Shown: positions 53,643-62,594, counted from the stretch's first letter. The stretch: DNA of 64,000 bases from Collinsella aerofaciens (GCA_021639365.1 JAJXHK010000005.1:1-64000), one strand, 5' to 3'. The notes: generated by a model not told the origin, from the letters alone. Numbers and translations: made by a program.

Positions 53643-54551
53643 ATGTCTAACCATCAGCACACGCTTATCATCGACGGCACCTCGGGCATCAGCGGCGACA
53701 TGACCGTCGCGGCCCTGCTCGACCTGGGCGCCAGCGAGGAGCACCTGCGCGAACAGCTCGCCACGCTGCCGGTCGACGGCTTTACGATCGCCGTCACGCG
53801 TGCAAACAAGCATGGCATCGACGCCTGCAATTTCGACGTCCAGCTGGCAGAGGAGCTCGAGAACCATGATCACGATATGGCCTGGCTCTACGGCAACGAA
53901 GCAGCTGCCGAGCACACGCACGAGCATGAGCACCACCATCATGATCATGGCGAGCACGAACACGAGCACTACCACGAGCATGACCATGACCATGGCCACG
54001 AGGACCATCATCACGCCCACCACCATCACCACCGTTCTTTGGCGGACGTCACCGCCATCATCGACGGCTCGCAGCTAAGCGATGGCGCCAAGCGTCGCGC
54101 CCTCGCCATCTTTACCGCGCTCGCTGCTGCCGAGGCCAAGGCTCACGGCAAAACGCCCGAGACCGTCATGTTCCACGAGGTGGGCGCCGTCGACTCCATC
54201 GTCGACGTCTGCTCCGTCGCCATCTGCCTCGATGACCTGGGCATCGAGGACATCGTGGTCGAGTCGCTCTCCGAGGGTCACGGCACCATCCACTGTGCCC
54301 ACGGCCTTATGCCCATCCCGGTGCCCGCCGTCGTTAACCTGTGCCAGGCGGGCAATATCGCCCTCTCGCCTGCACCGGTCGCCGGCGAGCTCGTGACGCC
54401 CACGGGCGCCGCCATCGTCGCCGCACTGCGTACGTCCGAGCACCTGCCGGCCCGCTACCGCATCGAGGCCGTCGGCTACGGCGCCGGTAAGCGCCCCTAC
54501 GAGGGCTGCTCCGGCACGCTCCGTTGCCTGCTTGTTCATGTGGATGCATAG
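53643..54551 (+). CDS. larC: LarC-like nickel insertion protein lacking the C-terminal half
   Basis: 302 aa from ATG 53643, AAGGAG upstream. LarC inserts nickel into the pincer cofactor. The N-terminal part is typical (IDGTSGISGDMTVAALLDLG ... HEVGAVDSIVDVCSVAICLDDLGIEDIVVE ... AGELVTPTGAAIVAAL ... GYGAGKR). Residues ~95-138 are an extreme His-rich segment (about 24 His in 41 residues), likely a nickel reservoir. The protein stops right after LRCLLVHVDA, where full-length LarC continues with the LarC2 domain (~130 aa) that carries the CTP-dependent chemistry. The next gene begins three bases later, so LarC2 is absent here rather than frameshifted nearby. Confidence 0.85.
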   Translation: MSNHQHTLIIDGTSGISGDMTVAALLDLGASEEHLREQLATLPVDGFTIAVTRANKHGIDACNFDVQLAEELENHDHDMAWLYGNEAAAEHTHEHEHHHHDHGEHEHEHYHEHDHDHGHEDHHHAHHHHHRSLADVTAIIDGSQLSDGAKRRALAIFTALAAAEAKAHGKTPETVMFHEVGAVDSIVDVCSVAICLDDLGIEDIVVESLSEGHGTIHCAHGLMPIPVPAVVNLCQAGNIALSPAPVAGELVTPTGAAIVAALRTSEHLPARYRIEAVGYGAGKRPYEGCSGTLRCLLVHVDA

Positions 54552-54553
54552 CC

Positions 54554-55093
54554 ATGGATGCCCGCAAGGCAAAAAGCCGTGCCGCCATCGTTGCGGCGTT
54601 CTCCGAGCTCCTTCGCGAGGAGGACTACGGCAAGATCACCGTCGGCGACATCATCGCTCGCGCCCATGTGGGTCGGGCCACGTTCTACGGCCTCTTTAAG
54701 AGCAAAGATGACCTACTGTCCGAACTCGTGAGCGACATCTGCACCCACGCCCTCGACGATGACGGTACACCCCTCGACGACCCACGCGTGCAGGTCGAGC
54801 ATATCCTCAACAACCTCTGGGAGCGCCGCCAGGGCGTACGAGCCCTCGTAGCCGGCGCCGGCTCACGCGTCTTCGCCGACTGCTTACGCAAGACCATCAT
54901 GTCACGAGCAGCCGAAACCGTCCCTACCGACCCAAACGGCCCCGCCGCCACCATGGACCGAAGCTTCCTACTACACCACATAGCCTCAAGCTTCGTAGGA
55001 ATGGTCCAGTGGTGGGCCTGGCACAACTTCCAAGCCCCAAAAGAGGACGTAGCCAAAGACTACCTATCAGCCATAAGACCCCTCTTCAACTAA
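54554..55093 (+). CDS. TetR-family regulator
   Basis: 179 aa from ATG 54554 (MDARKAKSRAAIVAAFSELL), three bases after the larC stop, so co-transcribed with larBC. HTH: KITVGDIIARAHVGRATFYGLFKSKDDLL. The C-terminal domain (VRALVAGAGSRVF ... SFVGMVQWWAWHNFQAPKEDVAKDYL) matches TetR_C-type regulators. Probably controls the lar genes, though other targets are possible. Codon use in its last third is noticeably more AT-rich at third positions than in larBC. Confidence 0.9.
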   Translation: MDARKAKSRAAIVAAFSELLREEDYGKITVGDIIARAHVGRATFYGLFKSKDDLLSELVSDICTHALDDDGTPLDDPRVQVEHILNNLWERRQGVRALVAGAGSRVFADCLRKTIMSRAAETVPTDPNGPAATMDRSFLLHHIASSFVGMVQWWAWHNFQAPKEDVAKDYLSAIRPLFN

Positions 55094-55248
55094 GTAAGAA
55101 GCTCATCCCAAAGCATCACCCCAACCCAGGGCGCCACGCATCCCAAAGTGTCACTCGCACCTCAAAGCGCCTAACAACAAAGTGCCCACCACATCCAAAT
55201 TCAGATATATATGTTGGTTGCTTGTTCGAACGCAACTGGATTCCCGCA

Positions 55249-55375
55249 GGGTCCGGCATAGGTTAACTTTCCGCCGCACTCCGCAGGACGCAAGAAGCTC
55301 CCGCCGCACGAAGTGCGCAGCGGGAGCTTCTTGCATGTCCGAGGACGCGGCGGAAAGTTAACCTATGCCGGACCC
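55249..55375. ncRNA. 127-nt structured element, copy 1 (29-12-15-15-15-12-29 geometry)
   Basis: Perfect 29-bp outer stem (55249-55277 / 55347-55375), 12-base internal strands ACTCCGCAGGAC and ATGTCCGAGGAC, perfect 15-bp inner stem (55290-55304 / 55320-55334) and an apical CGCAC GAA GTGCG CA. The internal strands can each form a tiny stem (TCC GCA GGA; GTCC GA GGAC), giving a cross-like junction. No U tract on either strand, so not an ordinary terminator. Ends 24 bases beyond the larD-like stop. RNA versus DNA role unknown; strand not certain. Confidence 0.6.
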
Positions 55376-55399
55376 GGGCGTTCTATCAATTGTCTTGGA

Positions 55400-56131
55400 C
55401 TAGAACATGCCCAAGAAACCATGCACAAACAGCGCGGCCAGAGCGGCACCGACAAACGGAGCGATGCCAGGAACAAGCAGGCCGTACTTCCAGTTGTTGT
55501 CAGCCTTGTTCTTGATCGGCAGCACCTGATAGGCCATGCGAGGACCAAGGTCACGAGCCTGGTTCATGGCGAAGCCGGTGATGCCGCCCATGCCCATGCC
55601 AACAGCCCAAACGATCAGGCCAACGCAGATAGCGAGCATCAGAACGTTCTCGCCGGCGCGGCTAGCGGCAGCAAGGATGGCGCTGATGAACACAAAAGTG
55701 CAGATAGCCTCGCAGAAGAAGTTACGAGCATAGTTCGTGCCCTCGGTGGTGGGGTTGGTCGAGAAAATGTTGCGCTGGGCAATGGGGTCGACGACGCCCT
55801 CGGAAGCCTTGAACTCATCGGCATACATAAACCAGGCGATTACGGCACCCACAAAGCCGCCGAGCATATCGGCAATCATGAAGGGGATGCAGCTGCTCCA
55901 CGGCACCAGGCCTACGATGCACTGGGCAAGCACCATAGCAGGGTTCATGCACACGGCGCCGCCAAAGACAAACAGGCAGACCGAGATGCCAAAAGACCAA
56001 GTGGTGATGGCAAACATGTGGCCGGAGCCCTGATACTTGGTGCCCTTGAGCACGGTATCGCAGTGCACGCCCACGCCAAAGACAATCATGAGGGCCGTTG
56101 CGCCGAATTCACAGAGGAGTTTGGTAAGCAT
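55400..56131 (-). CDS. Aquaglyceroporin family channel, LarD-like
   Basis: 243 aa, six membrane helices plus two half-helices. First NPA box intact (GAVCMNPAMVL), second altered to NQA in FAMNQARDLGPRM; the following ARDLGPR is the GlpF-type selectivity region. In Lactobacillus the lar operon includes LarD, an aquaglyceroporin that passes lactic acid, and this gene directly follows larA, so the same role is likely. The NQA box is unusual. Confidence 0.85.
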   Translation of the reverse strand: MLTKLLCEFGATALMIVFGVGVHCDTVLKGTKYQGSGHMFAITTWSFGISVCLFVFGGAVCMNPAMVLAQCIVGLVPWSSCIPFMIADMLGGFVGAVIAWFMYADEFKASEGVVDPIAQRNIFSTNPTTEGTNYARNFFCEAICTFVFISAILAAASRAGENVLMLAICVGLIVWAVGMGMGGITGFAMNQARDLGPRMAYQVLPIKNKADNNWKYGLLVPGIAPFVGAALAALFVHGFLGMF

Positions 56132-56180
56132 AAAACCTTATCTTTCTTGTCGGTTATAAACGATTCGTTTGGGCCACGCA

Positions 56181-57458
56181 CTAGTGCTGCGCGACAACAA
56201 CGCCCAGGCCATCAGGAATGACGGCAACCTTGGCATCGGCACCCTTCATCTCAAAGGCGAGCTTGAGCGCCTCCTCGATGGTGTTGACCGGCGTCATGTG
56301 CATATCCTTGAGCATCTGGTGATCGCACAGGTCGGTGACCATGATCACAGGGTGATGCGCCAGGATGCGGGCAAAGATCTGGCTCGTCCACTGGTCGGGC
56401 AGGGTCTCGTCCTTGGGACGATCGATGCAGGCGCGCTCAAACTCTGCCGGATCGTTGTCGGCGATGTTGTGATAGAAGCCCTCGCCACCGTGACCGTCGG
56501 CACAACCGGCGACGTCGATGATCACGCCGCCCTCGGGAAGCGTGGCCTCGGCAGCGCACATGCCCTTCACGGCCTGGTAGATGTTCTGATCGAGGGGGTA
56601 GCCACCATTGGTGGTGATGGCAATCTCGCACTCGACGGGTTCAACACCGGCAAGGCTCTTCACGAACTCGCAGCCGGCCTCGTGCGCCTTGTGGATGTCG
56701 CCGGCAAAAGAACCGATGACCTCGTGCTTGCCGTTGAGCACCACGTTGAGCACAAAGGCAAGGTGAGCCATCTCGGCGGCGGCAAACATGTCCTCGCTCA
56801 CGTGGTTGTGGCACAGGTTGCCGGCACGCGAGTGGGAATCATTCACAAACTGACCGTTGTGGTTGTACATGATGGTCTTGTAGCTGGCGATGCCAGGCAG
56901 GACGGACTTACGGCTGCCAGAGAAACCGGCAAAGAAGTGCGGCTCAATAAAGCCCTCGGCAAGCAGCAGATCGCAATCAGCAGCAATCTTGTTAATGATG
57001 CACTCGCCACCAGAAGGCAGGGTACCGATCTTTTTCATCATGCTGTCGTCAGTCGCGACGTGCATAACGATTTCCTCGTTGGCAACGATCTCCTCGCCAT
57101 ACTTGTTGACGAGCTCCTCGTGCGTCGACGGACGGTGCATACCCGTAGCAACCAGAATGCGCACGCGAGCCTCGGGCGCAGCGGAGTGGATGTGATGCAG
57201 CAGAATAGGCATCGTCACACGCGAGGGAACGGGACGCGTATGATCGGAGCTAATGATGACAATATCCTTCTTGCCAGCACAAAGCTCCTCGAGCGAAGGC
57301 GAGCCATAAGGGTTGGCAAGCGACTCCTCCACCAGCTCTTCCTGCGATTTCGTGGTCTTAAACTCGTTTTGATGACCTTCCATCACACCCGCGAAGTTCT
57401 TATCCTCGAGCTCCAGATGCAACGTCTTGTGGTCAAACGGCAGTTCACATTCAAACAA
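56181..57458 (-). CDS. larA: Lactate racemase, nickel-pincer enzyme
   Basis: 425 aa from TTG 57458 (reads FECELPFDHKTLHLELEDKN after the start), with GAAGAGGG upstream; an in-frame ATG further up lacks a ribosome site. Interconverts D- and L-lactate. Conserved features: SSDHTRPVPS, His in ATGMHRPST, the Lys that holds the pincer cofactor in FSGSRKSVLPGI, and the following HNGQFVND. Length equals Lactobacillus LarA. Upstream of the larD-like gene (49 bases), convergent with larBC. Confidence 0.94.
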   Translation of the reverse strand: MFECELPFDHKTLHLELEDKNFAGVMEGHQNEFKTTKSQEELVEESLANPYGSPSLEELCAGKKDIVIISSDHTRPVPSRVTMPILLHHIHSAAPEARVRILVATGMHRPSTHEELVNKYGEEIVANEEIVMHVATDDSMMKKIGTLPSGGECIINKIAADCDLLLAEGFIEPHFFAGFSGSRKSVLPGIASYKTIMYNHNGQFVNDSHSRAGNLCHNHVSEDMFAAAEMAHLAFVLNVVLNGKHEVIGSFAGDIHKAHEAGCEFVKSLAGVEPVECEIAITTNGGYPLDQNIYQAVKGMCAAEATLPEGGVIIDVAGCADGHGGEGFYHNIADNDPAEFERACIDRPKDETLPDQWTSQIFARILAHHPVIMVTDLCDHQMLKDMHMTPVNTIEEALKLAFEMKGADAKVAVIPDGLGVVVAQH

Positions 57459-58061
57459 TGATGAGCGCCCTCTTCCTTTCAACTGACACACTAGATAAAC
57501 CGTTGGAAGGATACGCCGCTCACCGAAAAACACCACCGTCCACCGACTCATTAACACAACGTTCATATTTGACCCACAACAAAACGGCCGCGATCCCAAA
57601 CGGGACCGCGGCCGCCCGTAAAAGACACAATAGAAAGGATGACTTACACAGCGCCGAGGCAAACATCTACCCCGAGACGTACGCGCGTAAAGCATTTTGC
57701 ATAAATGCGTTAATAATTGCATAAAATGGCGCATGGATTTCTAGCCGTAACAGGGTAGTACCCTCCGGAGCGTGCATTTTTGCGAGTATTCAGCATCGCG
57801 GGATAAGATTTTGGTGTCAAAAGTCTTTCAAAAAGTAGATAGTCCTCATGACTCGACCCATCTGGATAGCATGCGGCGAGAAACCAGCTATATATGGACA
57901 TCGCCAAGGCCCAATTGTCGTGCAAAAGCATCAACAAAGGCAGCGAAAGCCGGCTATGGCCTTATGCATCAATCTTTGGCTGCTGAAAACTCCGTTTTTT
58001 GCACGTCGCCCCAAGCACCACCCTCACCCAGCGGCCAATCCGCTGAAGACCGGACATCGCA
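57459..58061. other. Long larA upstream region
   Basis: About 600 bp without a supported gene. Holds a leader hairpin (57585-57614). 57690-57725 is AT-rich with GCATAAATGCGTTAATAATTGCA-like palindromic words and may hold the larA promoter. A CGTGCAAAA ... TTTTGCACG inverted pair (57919-57927 / 57997-58005) brackets ~70 bp with internal GCATCAA repeats and may be another small repeat element. Confidence 0.45.
57585..57614 (-). promoter_or_regulatory. Terminator-like hairpin in the larA leader
   Basis: On the minus strand CGGCCGCGGTCCC, four-base loop, GGGATCGCGGCCG, followed by TTTTGTTGTG. It lies 127 bases before the larA start with no gene immediately upstream on that strand, so it may control transcription into larA by attenuation. 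Confidence 0.5.
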
Positions 58062-58188
58062 GGGCCCGCCATTAGCTTACTTTTAGGCACACTCCGCAGG
58101 ACGCAAGAAGCCCTCGCCGCACGAAGTGCGCAGCGAGGGCTTCTTGCATATCCGAGGACGTGCCTAAAAGTAAGCTGATGGCGGACCC
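58062..58188. ncRNA. 127-nt structured element, copy 2
   Basis: Same geometry as 55249-55375: outer arms 58062-58090 / 58160-58188 (29 nt, all paired except two positions that are a wobble on one strand or the other), identical internal strand ACTCCGCAGGAC and ATATCCGAGGAC, inner 15-bp stem (GCAAGAAGCCCTCGC / GCGAGGGCTTCTTGC) and the identical apical loop. About 11 of 29 outer positions differ from copy 1 but pairing is kept. Ends 21 bases beyond the ppc stop codon. Role unknown. Confidence 0.6.
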
Positions 58189-58209
58189 GGACGACTACAG
58201 GGCTATCGA

Positions 58210-61023
58210 TTACCCCGTGTTCTGCAATCCTGCCGAGACGCCGGTCACAGTCGAAAGAATCAGGCTCATGTACTCGGCCTTCTTCTCCTCTGCCATCTCG
58301 TCCTGGTTCATACGCACCTCGCGAAGGGCGCGGACCTGGGCGATGGACAGGGCGTCGACGTAGGGGTTACGCACGCGGACGGCACAGCCGAGCACGCGAC
58401 GACGCTGCAGCGGCCATTCATCACCGACGATGGCAAGGACCCACTTACGGGTGAGCTGCATCTCGGTAAAGACCTTCTCGGACAGATCCTGGCGATCGCC
58501 CAGGTGCAGATACATCTTGGCGATGCGCTGGTCGGTCTTGGCGATCGACATCTCGATGTTGTCGATAAAGGTGCGGAAGAACGGCCACTCCTGGTAGGCA
58601 GCCTTAAGCTGGTCAAGGTCGCCCAGCTGCTCGCAGGCGGTGCCCAGGCCGTACCAGGCGGCCAGATTGATGCGCGCCTGGCTCCAGCTGAAGATCCACG
58701 GAATGGTACGCAGGTCGTCGAGCGACTTGGCACCCAGGCCGCGCTTGGCGGGACGCGAGCCGATCGGCAGCAAACCGACCTCGGTCAGCGGCGTCACGGT
58801 CGAGAACCACGGTGTAAAGTCCTCGGTGTTCAGCAGGTCCAGATAGCGCTCGTGGCTTGCGGCGTTGAGCTTCTCGGCCATATCCCAGAACTTCTGCGTG
58901 GTCTCGGTGTTGGTCTTCTCGACACTCGGGGCCGACTGCAAAAGCGTTGCGGCGGCAACGGACTCAACATGGCGCTGAGCCAGCGTGCGGTTGCCGTAAC
59001 GGGCAAAGATGACCTCGCCCTGCTCGGTGAGCTTAAAGAAGCAGTTGACCGAACCCTTGGGCTGCGCCAGCACGGCCTTGTTGGCCGGGCCGCCGCCACG
59101 GCCCACGGCACCGCCGCGACCGTGCATGAGCACCAGGTCGATATCGTTCTTCTCGGCCCACTTGGCAATGCGCTCCTGCGCGGAGTGCAGCGCGAGCATG
59201 GCCGTGGTAGGACCGGCATCCTTGGAGGAGTCGGAATAGCCCAGCATGACCTCCATGCGGCGGTTGGTCTGGGCAAGGCGCTTTTGCACCACGGGCAGCG
59301 TAAGCATCTGGTCGAGCACGTCGACGCAGCCCTCGAGGTCCTCGAGCTGCTCAAACAGCGGGATCACGTCGAGCTCGGGGACATCCTCCTCGTGTGCAAA
59401 GGACAGGTGGGCAAGCTCAAAGACGTCGGCCACATGCTGGGCGCTCTTGGTGAACGAGATGATGTAGCGGTGCGCCATCTTCTTGCCGTAGCGCTTTTGG
59501 ATGGAACCGATGGCACGGAAGGTATCGATGACCTCGCGCGTCATGGGCTGCAGGTCGCCATGGATACCGTTCTCGTGGATATCCTTGAGGGCGCGGGCAT
59601 GCACCACGGAGTGCTGACGGAACTCCATCTCGACCATATGGAAGCCGAAGGACTCGACCTGCCAGATGATGGTCTGGACCGGGCCGTAGGCGGCACGGAC
59701 GGCACCGCAGGCAGCCAGCGAGCGCTGGACGACGCGCAGATCCTCCAGGAACTCATCGGCGCTGTGGTACATGGTGTCGGTGATACGGCGCACGGTGGCG
59801 TTCAGTCGGTCTGCCATGACGAGCATGACGGCGCGATGCGGCTCGTGCTCGGAGATCAGCTCGGCGCGGGCCGTGTACTGGGTGCTCATCTCGACCTGAT
59901 GGTTCCACAGGTTGATGAGCTCGGCAGACGGCTTGCTGTAGGTGGCCTCGAGCGTGAGGTTGCGGCCGATGCGGCGGCACTTGTCCTCGAGCTTGAGCAC
60001 CATGTGGGTGAAGTACTTGGCGGCGACCTCACGGCTCACCTTGGCGGTGACGTTGGGGTTACCGTCGCGGTCGGAACCGATCCAGCTGCCGGGATGGAAG
60101 AACGCCGGGCACAGCGGCGGCACGGTACCGGCCTTGTCGCCCAGCACCCAGTCGTCAAAGCGACGATAGATAACGGGGATGACGTCGAACAGCGTGTTAT
60201 CGAAGATGTCGATGATGGTATCGGCTTCCTCGACCGGCGTGGGCTTCTTGAGCGCGATGGGGCTCGTACGCACCAGGGCGTCAATCTCCTGCAGCATATG
60301 GCGCTCGTTCTCCACCAGGTCGGAGCCGCCCAGACGCGGACGCTCCTCCAGCAGGTTGGAGATACGGCGAATCTTGCCCTCGACGGCCTTGCGACGGGCC
60401 TCGGTGGGATGCGCGGTAAAGACGGGATGGAACTCAAGCTTGCCGAGCAGCTCGTTGGCGCCCTCGACGCCCAGCTCATTCACCAGCTGGTGATAAGCGA
60501 CGGTGAGCTCGTTGGCGGGATCGACCTCGGTATCGGTCGACGCACCGGCCTCGCGCTCGCGCAGCTGCGCCACACGGTAGTTCTCCTCCGACAGGTTTGC
60601 CAGGTGGAAGAAGCTCGTAAAGGCGCGAACGATGACCTGCTGCTTATCGAGCGGCAAGCTGTCGATCAGATCGACGACCTCACGGAATGCCACGGCGGTG
60701 GACTCGTCGGCGGTGGGCACGCCCTGCTCGTCGACGGCCTCGTCGGCAGCGCGGGTACCGGGGTTGCCGGCATTGGCCACAATCTCGGCCGACAGGATCT
60801 TGTCGAACAGGTCCGCGATCTCAGGATCATACTCGCTAAGCACACGACGCTCCAGGCGCAGGAACAGCGCCAGATTGTCGCGCAGCTCCTCAGGGATCTC
60901 GATCTCGGCGAGACGCTCCCTGGACTCGGCATTCGAGCCGATTCGGTTAACGAGGCGGTTGACCACGGCAGCGACGCGCGCCGCGGCTTCGGGTACAGAC
61001 TGGTTGCTTAGGTTCTCAGCCAC
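58210..61023 (-). CDS. ppc: Phosphoenolpyruvate carboxylase
   Basis: About 937 aa from GTG 61023 (reads AENLSNQSVPEAAARVAAVV), which has GGGAGGAAAC just before it; an in-frame ATG 12 bases upstream has AAGGAGG touching it, too close to be ideal. Adds bicarbonate to PEP to give oxaloacetate, feeding succinate or aspartate formation. Diagnostic sites: the catalytic His in FTAHPTEARR, GYSDSSKDAG, and HGRGGAVGRGGGP; C-terminus QNTG as in all bacterial PEPC. The promoter region at 61036-61140 has TATAAT at ~61073 and an inverted pair GAAATACTTT/AAAGTATTTTC. Confidence 0.95.
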   Translation of the reverse strand: MAENLSNQSVPEAAARVAAVVNRLVNRIGSNAESRERLAEIEIPEELRDNLALFLRLERRVLSEYDPEIADLFDKILSAEIVANAGNPGTRAADEAVDEQGVPTADESTAVAFREVVDLIDSLPLDKQQVIVRAFTSFFHLANLSEENYRVAQLREREAGASTDTEVDPANELTVAYHQLVNELGVEGANELLGKLEFHPVFTAHPTEARRKAVEGKIRRISNLLEERPRLGGSDLVENERHMLQEIDALVRTSPIALKKPTPVEEADTIIDIFDNTLFDVIPVIYRRFDDWVLGDKAGTVPPLCPAFFHPGSWIGSDRDGNPNVTAKVSREVAAKYFTHMVLKLEDKCRRIGRNLTLEATYSKPSAELINLWNHQVEMSTQYTARAELISEHEPHRAVMLVMADRLNATVRRITDTMYHSADEFLEDLRVVQRSLAACGAVRAAYGPVQTIIWQVESFGFHMVEMEFRQHSVVHARALKDIHENGIHGDLQPMTREVIDTFRAIGSIQKRYGKKMAHRYIISFTKSAQHVADVFELAHLSFAHEEDVPELDVIPLFEQLEDLEGCVDVLDQMLTLPVVQKRLAQTNRRMEVMLGYSDSSKDAGPTTAMLALHSAQERIAKWAEKNDIDLVLMHGRGGAVGRGGGPANKAVLAQPKGSVNCFFKLTEQGEVIFARYGNRTLAQRHVESVAAATLLQSAPSVEKTNTETTQKFWDMAEKLNAASHERYLDLLNTEDFTPWFSTVTPLTEVGLLPIGSRPAKRGLGAKSLDDLRTIPWIFSWSQARINLAAWYGLGTACEQLGDLDQLKAAYQEWPFFRTFIDNIEMSIAKTDQRIAKMYLHLGDRQDLSEKVFTEMQLTRKWVLAIVGDEWPLQRRRVLGCAVRVRNPYVDALSIAQVRALREVRMNQDEMAEEKKAEYMSLILSTVTGVSAGLQNTG

Positions 61024-61187
61024 GTTTCCTCCCATTCCTCCTTCTATGCACGTAACATGCGGTATTCATTATAGGCGCTTGAGAAATACTTTCGACACTG
61101 ATTGCGCTTTACCACACAAAAGTATTTTCTGTATTGCAAGGGTTTTTGCTCTAAATGGTCGTATTTCTCGGTGGACGGCATACACAA

Positions 61188-61223
61188 ACGGGGGCATTCC
61201 GCATAAATGCGAAACACCCCCGT
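61188..61223 (-). terminator. Terminator of hisS
   Basis: ACGGGGG ... CCCCCGT outer stem with inner CGCAT/ATGCG, followed on the minus strand by TTTGTGT; 57 bases beyond the hisS stop. Confidence 0.8.
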
Positions 61224-61280
61224 AACAATCGCTCGCAATGGACGAGACACTCAAGCGGGTCCGCAGCTCAAAAAGATGCG

Positions 61281-62594
61281 CTACAGGCGCTCGCGAACCG
61301 CCTCGACGACGTTGGCCAGATCGGCAAGGACCTCTTCATGGCTCTCCATGTCGCGCACCTTGACCTTGCCGGCGGCAAGCTCGTCGCCGCCCAAGACCAG
61401 GATGAGCTTGGCACCCACCTTATCGGCCTGCTTAAACTGGGCCTTGAGCGAACGGCCCTGATAGTCGGCCTCGGTCACGATGCCTGCGGCGCGAAGCTCC
61501 TGCGTAATGGCAAAGACGTTCTGGCGCAGCTCCTTGCCGGCGTTGGCGACATAGACGCACGGGGCCTCCTCGGCACCCAAGTCGTTACCAAAGGCCTGAA
61601 GGGCCAGCAGGGCGCGCTCAAAACCGACAGCAAAGCCGACACCTGCCGTGGGCTTGCCGCCCTCGAGCTCGACCAAGCCGTCATAGCGACCGCCGCCACC
61701 AATGGAACCGACGCCGGCGCCGGGAGCCTCGACCTCAAAGACGGTACGGGTGTAGTAGTCCAAGCCGCGCACCAAGGTGGGGTCCTCAACATACTCGATA
61801 CCCGCCGCATCCAAATAGCGCTTGACCTGCTCGTAGTGCTCGCGGCACTCGTCGCACAGGTTGTCACCCATCAGCGGGGCGTCGGCCATGATCTCGCGGC
61901 AGTGGTCGTTCTTGCAGTCGAAGGCGCGCAGCGGGTTGAGCTCGGCGCGCTCGCGGCACTCGTCGCACATCTCGTCGGCGTGATCGAGGATAAACTGCTT
62001 GACCTGCTCGCGGTAAGCCGGACGGCACTGGGCGTCACCCATCGAGTTGATGAGCAGACGGAGCTTGGAAAGGTCGAAGCCCAAGCGCTTGTAGAACTCC
62101 ATGAGCATGATGATGCACTCGGCGTCTGCCGCCGGATCGGGAGCGCCGAGCCACTCGATGCCCACCTGATGGAACTGGCGCAGGCGGCCCTTCTGGGGAC
62201 GCTCGCCGCGGAACATGGCCTCGGCGTAGTACGCCTTAAACGGCGTGGAGCCCTGAGGCACCAGGTTGTTCTCCACGACGGCGCGCACCACACCGGCCGT
62301 GCCCTCGGGACGAAGCGCCAGACGCTGCTTGGGCTTGAGCTTGGTGTCGGTGCCCTCGGCAAAGACGCGCTCCAGGTTGGCGCCGCTAAAGACGCGGAAC
62401 ATCTCCTTGCGCACGACGTCGGTCGACTGGCCGATGCCGTGGACAAAGACGTCCACCTGCTCGATCGCGGGCGTCTCGATGGGCTTAAAGCCAAACGGCT
62501 CGAATACGCCGGCAGCAATCTGCTGCATCTTTTGCCAGGCGCGCATCTCGGCGCCGATAAGGTCGCGGGTTCCCTCCGCCTTCTGTGCCTGCAT
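61281..62594 (-). CDS. hisS: Histidyl-tRNA synthetase
   Basis: 437 aa from ATG 62594 (MQAQKAEGTRDLIGAEMRAW), AAAGGTG upstream. Class II synthetase with motif 2 region RPEGTAGVVRAVVEN, HisA motif LVRGLDYYTRTVFE, HisB SIGGGGRYDGLV, and a C-terminal anticodon domain. The insertion domain is Cys-rich (CDECRERAELNPLRAFDCK...C...CDEC), as in many Gram-positive HisRS. A TATAAT at 62637-62642 on the minus strand may be its -10; no T-box leader was seen. Confidence 0.96.
   Translation of the reverse strand: MQAQKAEGTRDLIGAEMRAWQKMQQIAAGVFEPFGFKPIETPAIEQVDVFVHGIGQSTDVVRKEMFRVFSGANLERVFAEGTDTKLKPKQRLALRPEGTAGVVRAVVENNLVPQGSTPFKAYYAEAMFRGERPQKGRLRQFHQVGIEWLGAPDPAADAECIIMLMEFYKRLGFDLSKLRLLINSMGDAQCRPAYREQVKQFILDHADEMCDECRERAELNPLRAFDCKNDHCREIMADAPLMGDNLCDECREHYEQVKRYLDAAGIEYVEDPTLVRGLDYYTRTVFEVEAPGAGVGSIGGGGRYDGLVELEGGKPTAGVGFAVGFERALLALQAFGNDLGAEEAPCVYVANAGKELRQNVFAITQELRAAGIVTEADYQGRSLKAQFKQADKVGAKLILVLGGDELAAGKVKVRDMESHEEVLADLANVVEAVRERL

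Noticed and set aside
55249..55375. Reading the 127-nt elements as intrinsic terminators
   Set aside because: Neither strand has a U tract after the stem and the stem is interrupted by a conserved 12x12 junction.
57638..57703. Short plus-strand frame beginning ATGACTTACACA after GAAAGG
   Set aside because: The purine tract touches the ATG, the peptide is only 21 aa and has no support.
57710..57937. 75-codon minus-strand frame upstream of larA
   Set aside because: No ribosome site and no similarity to a family I know; lies in a region with repeat-like words.
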